Source: Epilithonimonas caeni DSM 17710 | GTDB taxonomy: Bacteria > Bacteroidota > Bacteroidia > Flavobacteriales > Weeksellaceae | Direction: 5' to 3' | NCBI RefSeq assembly: GCF_000426465.1 | Contig: NZ_AUFK01000019.1 | Coordinates: forward strand, 124,001-188,000 | DNA length: 64,000 nt | In this document: piece by piece, positions 62,006-64,000 of the stretch | How the letters are laid out: every line of letters begins with the position of its first letter | Position numbering within the stretch: the stretch's first letter is position 1 | Program-made: the position numbers and the translations under genes | Notes under the pieces: model-generated | The model's database searches: none | What the model saw: only the letters and a program-made list of their open reading frames with translations | What the model was told of the DNA's origin: nothing

Positions 62006-63538
62006 ATGAATATTAAAATGAAGAATACATTAAAAAAACTGATGCCTTTTGCATTGACCGGTGTTATTTCCGGGGCAACGGTTTTCGGGGCTAGTCAATA
62101 TTTCAGCTCAGAAAATAATGGAGAAGATTTCTCATATTTCACAACAGCTTCCAAAAAATCTGCATTCGTAGGAATGGGAACAGCAGTTGGCGATGATTTC
62201 GTAAAAGCGTCCAAAGCTACGGTTCCAGCCGTGGTAACTATCAAAAATTATCAAGACAGAGCAACCCAAAGAATGCCTGACAACGATATGTTTGATTTCT
62301 TTTTCGGGCCTGGCAACAGTCCTTTTGGCGGTGGTCAGCAAAGACAGCAGCAACCTCCTAAAAATATGCCTTCAGGATTAGGTTCCGGGGTAATTATTTC
62401 GCCAGACGGTTATATTATTTCAAATAATCACGTAGTTGCCGGAGCCAATAAACTGGAAGTCGTATTAAGTAATAAAAAATCTTATATAGCAACTTTAATT
62501 GGAACTGATCCAAACACAGATATTTCACTTTTAAAGATCGAGGAAAAAGGATTACCTTATCTTAATTTTGCCAACTCAGATCTGACGGAAGTCGGACAAT
62601 GGGTCTTAGCTGTAGGAAACCCGCTTGGACTTAATTCAACAGTAACTGCGGGAATCATTTCTGCAAAAGGAAGAAGCATCGACATCCTTAGTCAACAATC
62701 CAGGACACCTATTGAAAGTTTCATCCAAACCGATGCGGCGATCAACCCTGGAAATAGTGGTGGTGCTTTGGTAAACGTTAATGGTGACCTTATTGGTATT
62801 AATACAGCAATCCAGTCAAAAACTGGTTATTATGAAGGTTACGGATTTGCGGTTCCATCGAATCTGGCAAGAAAAATTGTTGAGGATATCAAAAAATTCG
62901 GACTGGTACAAAGAGGATTCCTGGGAATCGGAAGTTTAGACCTATCTAATGATATGCAGGTTGCGGCTTATAACCAAAAGAATAAGGCTAACCTGAAAGT
63001 TGGAGATGGCGTTTATGTAACTGAGGTGACTGATAAAAGTGGTGCTGAAGACGCAGGAATCAAAACTGGTGATATTGTAACAAAGATCGATAACACCGAT
63101 ATTGGAAGTTTTGCCGATCTTTCTTTTGCTATTGGAAGTAGAAGACCTGGTGATAAGGTAAATGTAACTTATACCAGAAACGGTAAGGTCAACAATGTAA
63201 CCGTTACTTTAAAGGACCAGAAAGGCGGAACATCTTCCAGAAGCAAAGATGACTTAACCGTAACCGAGAAGATAGGTTCTGAGTTTGAGCCTCTTAGCGA
63301 CAGAGTAAAAACAGACTACGGATTGGAAAGTGGTGTTTTAACCAAAAACGTTGTTGAAGGTGGAGAGATGGACAAAATTGGTGTCGTTGATAATTATATT
63401 GTAATGGAAATCAACGGAAAACCGGTCAATTCTCAAAAAGATGTTGAAAAGATACTGAATGGTTACAAAGGAAATGTCCAGGTAAAATATGTTGACAGCT
63501 ACGGAAGAATCACAACAAGAGGCTTCAAACTGCAATAA
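62006..63538 (+). CDS. htrA: periplasmic serine protease, Do/DegQ (HtrA) family
   Basis: 510 residues. A single N-terminal hydrophobic stretch (about residues 13-32) acts as signal anchor. Protease triad His142 (SNNHVVAG), Asp172 (DPNTDISLL) and Ser251 (NPGNSGGALV). A Gln/Gly-rich flexible loop (about 100-120) precedes the catalytic core. Two PDZ domains follow (about 300-395 and 410-505). It degrades or refolds damaged envelope proteins. Another ATG (Met5) is possible. Confidence 0.95.
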   Translation: MNIKMKNTLKKLMPFALTGVISGATVFGASQYFSSENNGEDFSYFTTASKKSAFVGMGTAVGDDFVKASKATVPAVVTIKNYQDRATQRMPDNDMFDFFFGPGNSPFGGGQQRQQQPPKNMPSGLGSGVIISPDGYIISNNHVVAGANKLEVVLSNKKSYIATLIGTDPNTDISLLKIEEKGLPYLNFANSDLTEVGQWVLAVGNPLGLNSTVTAGIISAKGRSIDILSQQSRTPIESFIQTDAAINPGNSGGALVNVNGDLIGINTAIQSKTGYYEGYGFAVPSNLARKIVEDIKKFGLVQRGFLGIGSLDLSNDMQVAAYNQKNKANLKVGDGVYVTEVTDKSGAEDAGIKTGDIVTKIDNTDIGSFADLSFAIGSRRPGDKVNVTYTRNGKVNNVTVTLKDQKGGTSSRSKDDLTVTEKIGSEFEPLSDRVKTDYGLESGVLTKNVVEGGEMDKIGVVDNYIVMEINGKPVNSQKDVEKILNGYKGNVQVKYVDSYGRITTRGFKLQ

Positions 63539-63563
63539 ATTATTTTCAAAATATTTAATATTG

Positions 63564-63596
63564 AACCCAACCCGTTAAACAGGTTGGGTTTTTTAT
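63564..63596 (+). terminator. htrA terminator
   Basis: 9-bp stem AACCCAACC / GGTTGGGTT with a 9-nt loop, then six T. Confidence 0.88.
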
Positions 63597-63616
63597 ATGG
63601 ATTTTTTCTAGCTTTG
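63584..63616 (+). promoter_or_regulatory. promoter of a small transcription unit
   Basis: TTG (63584-63586), 22-bp spacer and TAGCTTTG (63609-63616). The TTG lies inside the htrA terminator stem. Confidence 0.5.
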
Positions 63617-63632
63617 GTAAACATCAAATGGT

Positions 63633-63701
63633 ATGAAAAAAAATCAAATGTATCGTAATAGATTAGAAAAACTTATCAAACAATTCCTGCTTGTATATTA
63701 A
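63633..63701 (+). CDS. possible 22-residue basic peptide ORF
   Basis: ATG at 63633 opens MKKNQMYRNRLEKL, then a hydrophobic tail ending LLVY; stop TAA at 63699. Seven Lys/Arg in the first 18 residues and a short hydrophobic end make it amphipathic. It lies between a promoter and a terminator. No Shine-Dalgarno is visible, which is usual in this phylum. Coding is unproven; the RNA itself could be the product. Confidence 0.35.
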   Translation: MKKNQMYRNRLEKLIKQFLLVY

Positions 63702-63710
63702 ATTTCAGAA

Positions 63711-63738
63711 GGGCTTATCGATTTGATAAGCCTTTTTT
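63711..63738 (+). terminator. terminator of the small transcription unit
   Basis: 8-bp stem GGCTTATC / GATAAGCC with a 5-nt loop and six T. Confidence 0.82.
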
Positions 63739-63805
63739 CCATTTATTTTCAAAATCATTCTGAATGTAGAAGACAAAACAATATTTTTGCACTCTAATAA
63801 TTCCT

Positions 63806-64000
63806 GTGAAACTTTTCAACTCCTATATCAACACTTTCAAAGGACTTTCCAGAGAAGCCTGGATGTTGTCCATTGTAATGCTCATCAACCGTTCCGGCTC
63901 GATGGTTTTGCCTTTTTTGGGGGTTTATATGACAGACCATCTCCATTTTTCTCTGGAAAATGCAGGTATAGTTTTAAGTTTCTATGGTATCGGCTCTGTG
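63806..64000 (+). CDS. MFS transporter, N-terminal part (runs off the window)
   Basis: 65 codons are visible from a GTG start; the gene continues past the end. The peptide includes GLSREAWMLSIVMLINRSGS and a first membrane segment, like the POT/MFS permease group. A -7-like TATTTTTG at 63782-63789 precedes the GTG; an ATG at 63860 is an alternative start. Substrate unknown. Confidence 0.75.
   Translation, partial: MKLFNSYINTFKGLSREAWMLSIVMLINRSGSMVLPFLGVYMTDHLHFSLENAGIVLSFYGIGSV

Overview
The window is a low-GC chromosome segment from a gliding-type Bacteroidota, most likely family Weeksellaceae (Chryseobacterium/Epilithonimonas-like). The evidence is a complete gldKLMN type IX secretion core operon, DUF4270, DUF3467, DUF3109 and DUF2147 proteins, a TonB-dependent receptor, and promoters of the Bacteroidota form TTG-N(~19-21)-TAnnTTTG instead of -35/-10 boxes. 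Genus assignment is inference. No insertion sequence, prophage or CRISPR array was seen.

Region by region: 1-3.7 kb holds an OmpA-like outer-membrane protein, a VanZ-like protein, a zinc alcohol dehydrogenase and a repeat-rich intergenic stretch. From 3.7 to 25.7 kb, on the minus strand, lies the core gene-expression block, in transcription order rpsU-xerC-hpf, tRNA Thr-Tyr-Gly-Thr, tuf, tRNA-Trp, secE, nusG, then rplK-rplA-rplJ-rplL, rpoB, rpoC and a DUF3467 gene. Between nusG and rplK sits a 6 kb trehalose locus: an AraC regulator facing an MFS transporter, GH37 trehalase and TonB-dependent receptor operon. The two sides of the block are re-started by a terminator and a clear rplK promoter.

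25.9-40.5 kb is a mixed region: pyruvate dehydrogenase E1 beta, small secreted proteins, an LtaS/MdoB-like membrane phosphotransferase diverging from phosphatidylserine synthase, an exonuclease, a FAH-family enzyme, a universal stress protein, two Bacteroidota membrane proteins of unknown function, DUF3109, a 22-residue-repeat protein, a GH25 lysozyme, an alpha/beta hydrolase and an ABC-F ATPase. 40.6-45.1 kb is the assimilatory sulfate-reduction cluster cysH-cysD-cysN plus a TauE/SafE-family permease carrying an N-terminal Rossmann domain. CysH has the paired cysteines of an APS reductase, so no APS kinase is needed.

45.2-55.7 kb (minus strand) contains a short glycogen-synthase-like protein, DUF4270 lipoprotein and glmS, then gldK-gldL-gldM-gldN and a FAD oxidoreductase. 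GldL and GldM form the proton-driven motor; GldK and GldN form the periplasmic/outer-membrane ring. 56-64 kb has panC, a Lys-Leu-Lys tRNA group, aroK, an S4 RNA-binding protein, an FKBP-like lipoprotein, the tRNA methylthiotransferase mtaB, three small genes of mostly unknown function, an HtrA protease and the start of an MFS gene.

The least explained items are: a roughly 300-nt rpoB leader whose 5' end is perfectly complementary to a site 190 nt downstream, with a 23-codon ORF in the loop; a small complete transcription unit (promoter, 22-codon ORF, terminator) after htrA; three evenly spaced TACATTA repeats in the trehalose regulatory region; and a 22-bp-period repeat array after the alcohol dehydrogenase. 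Most of the rest is ordinary conserved housekeeping sequence.
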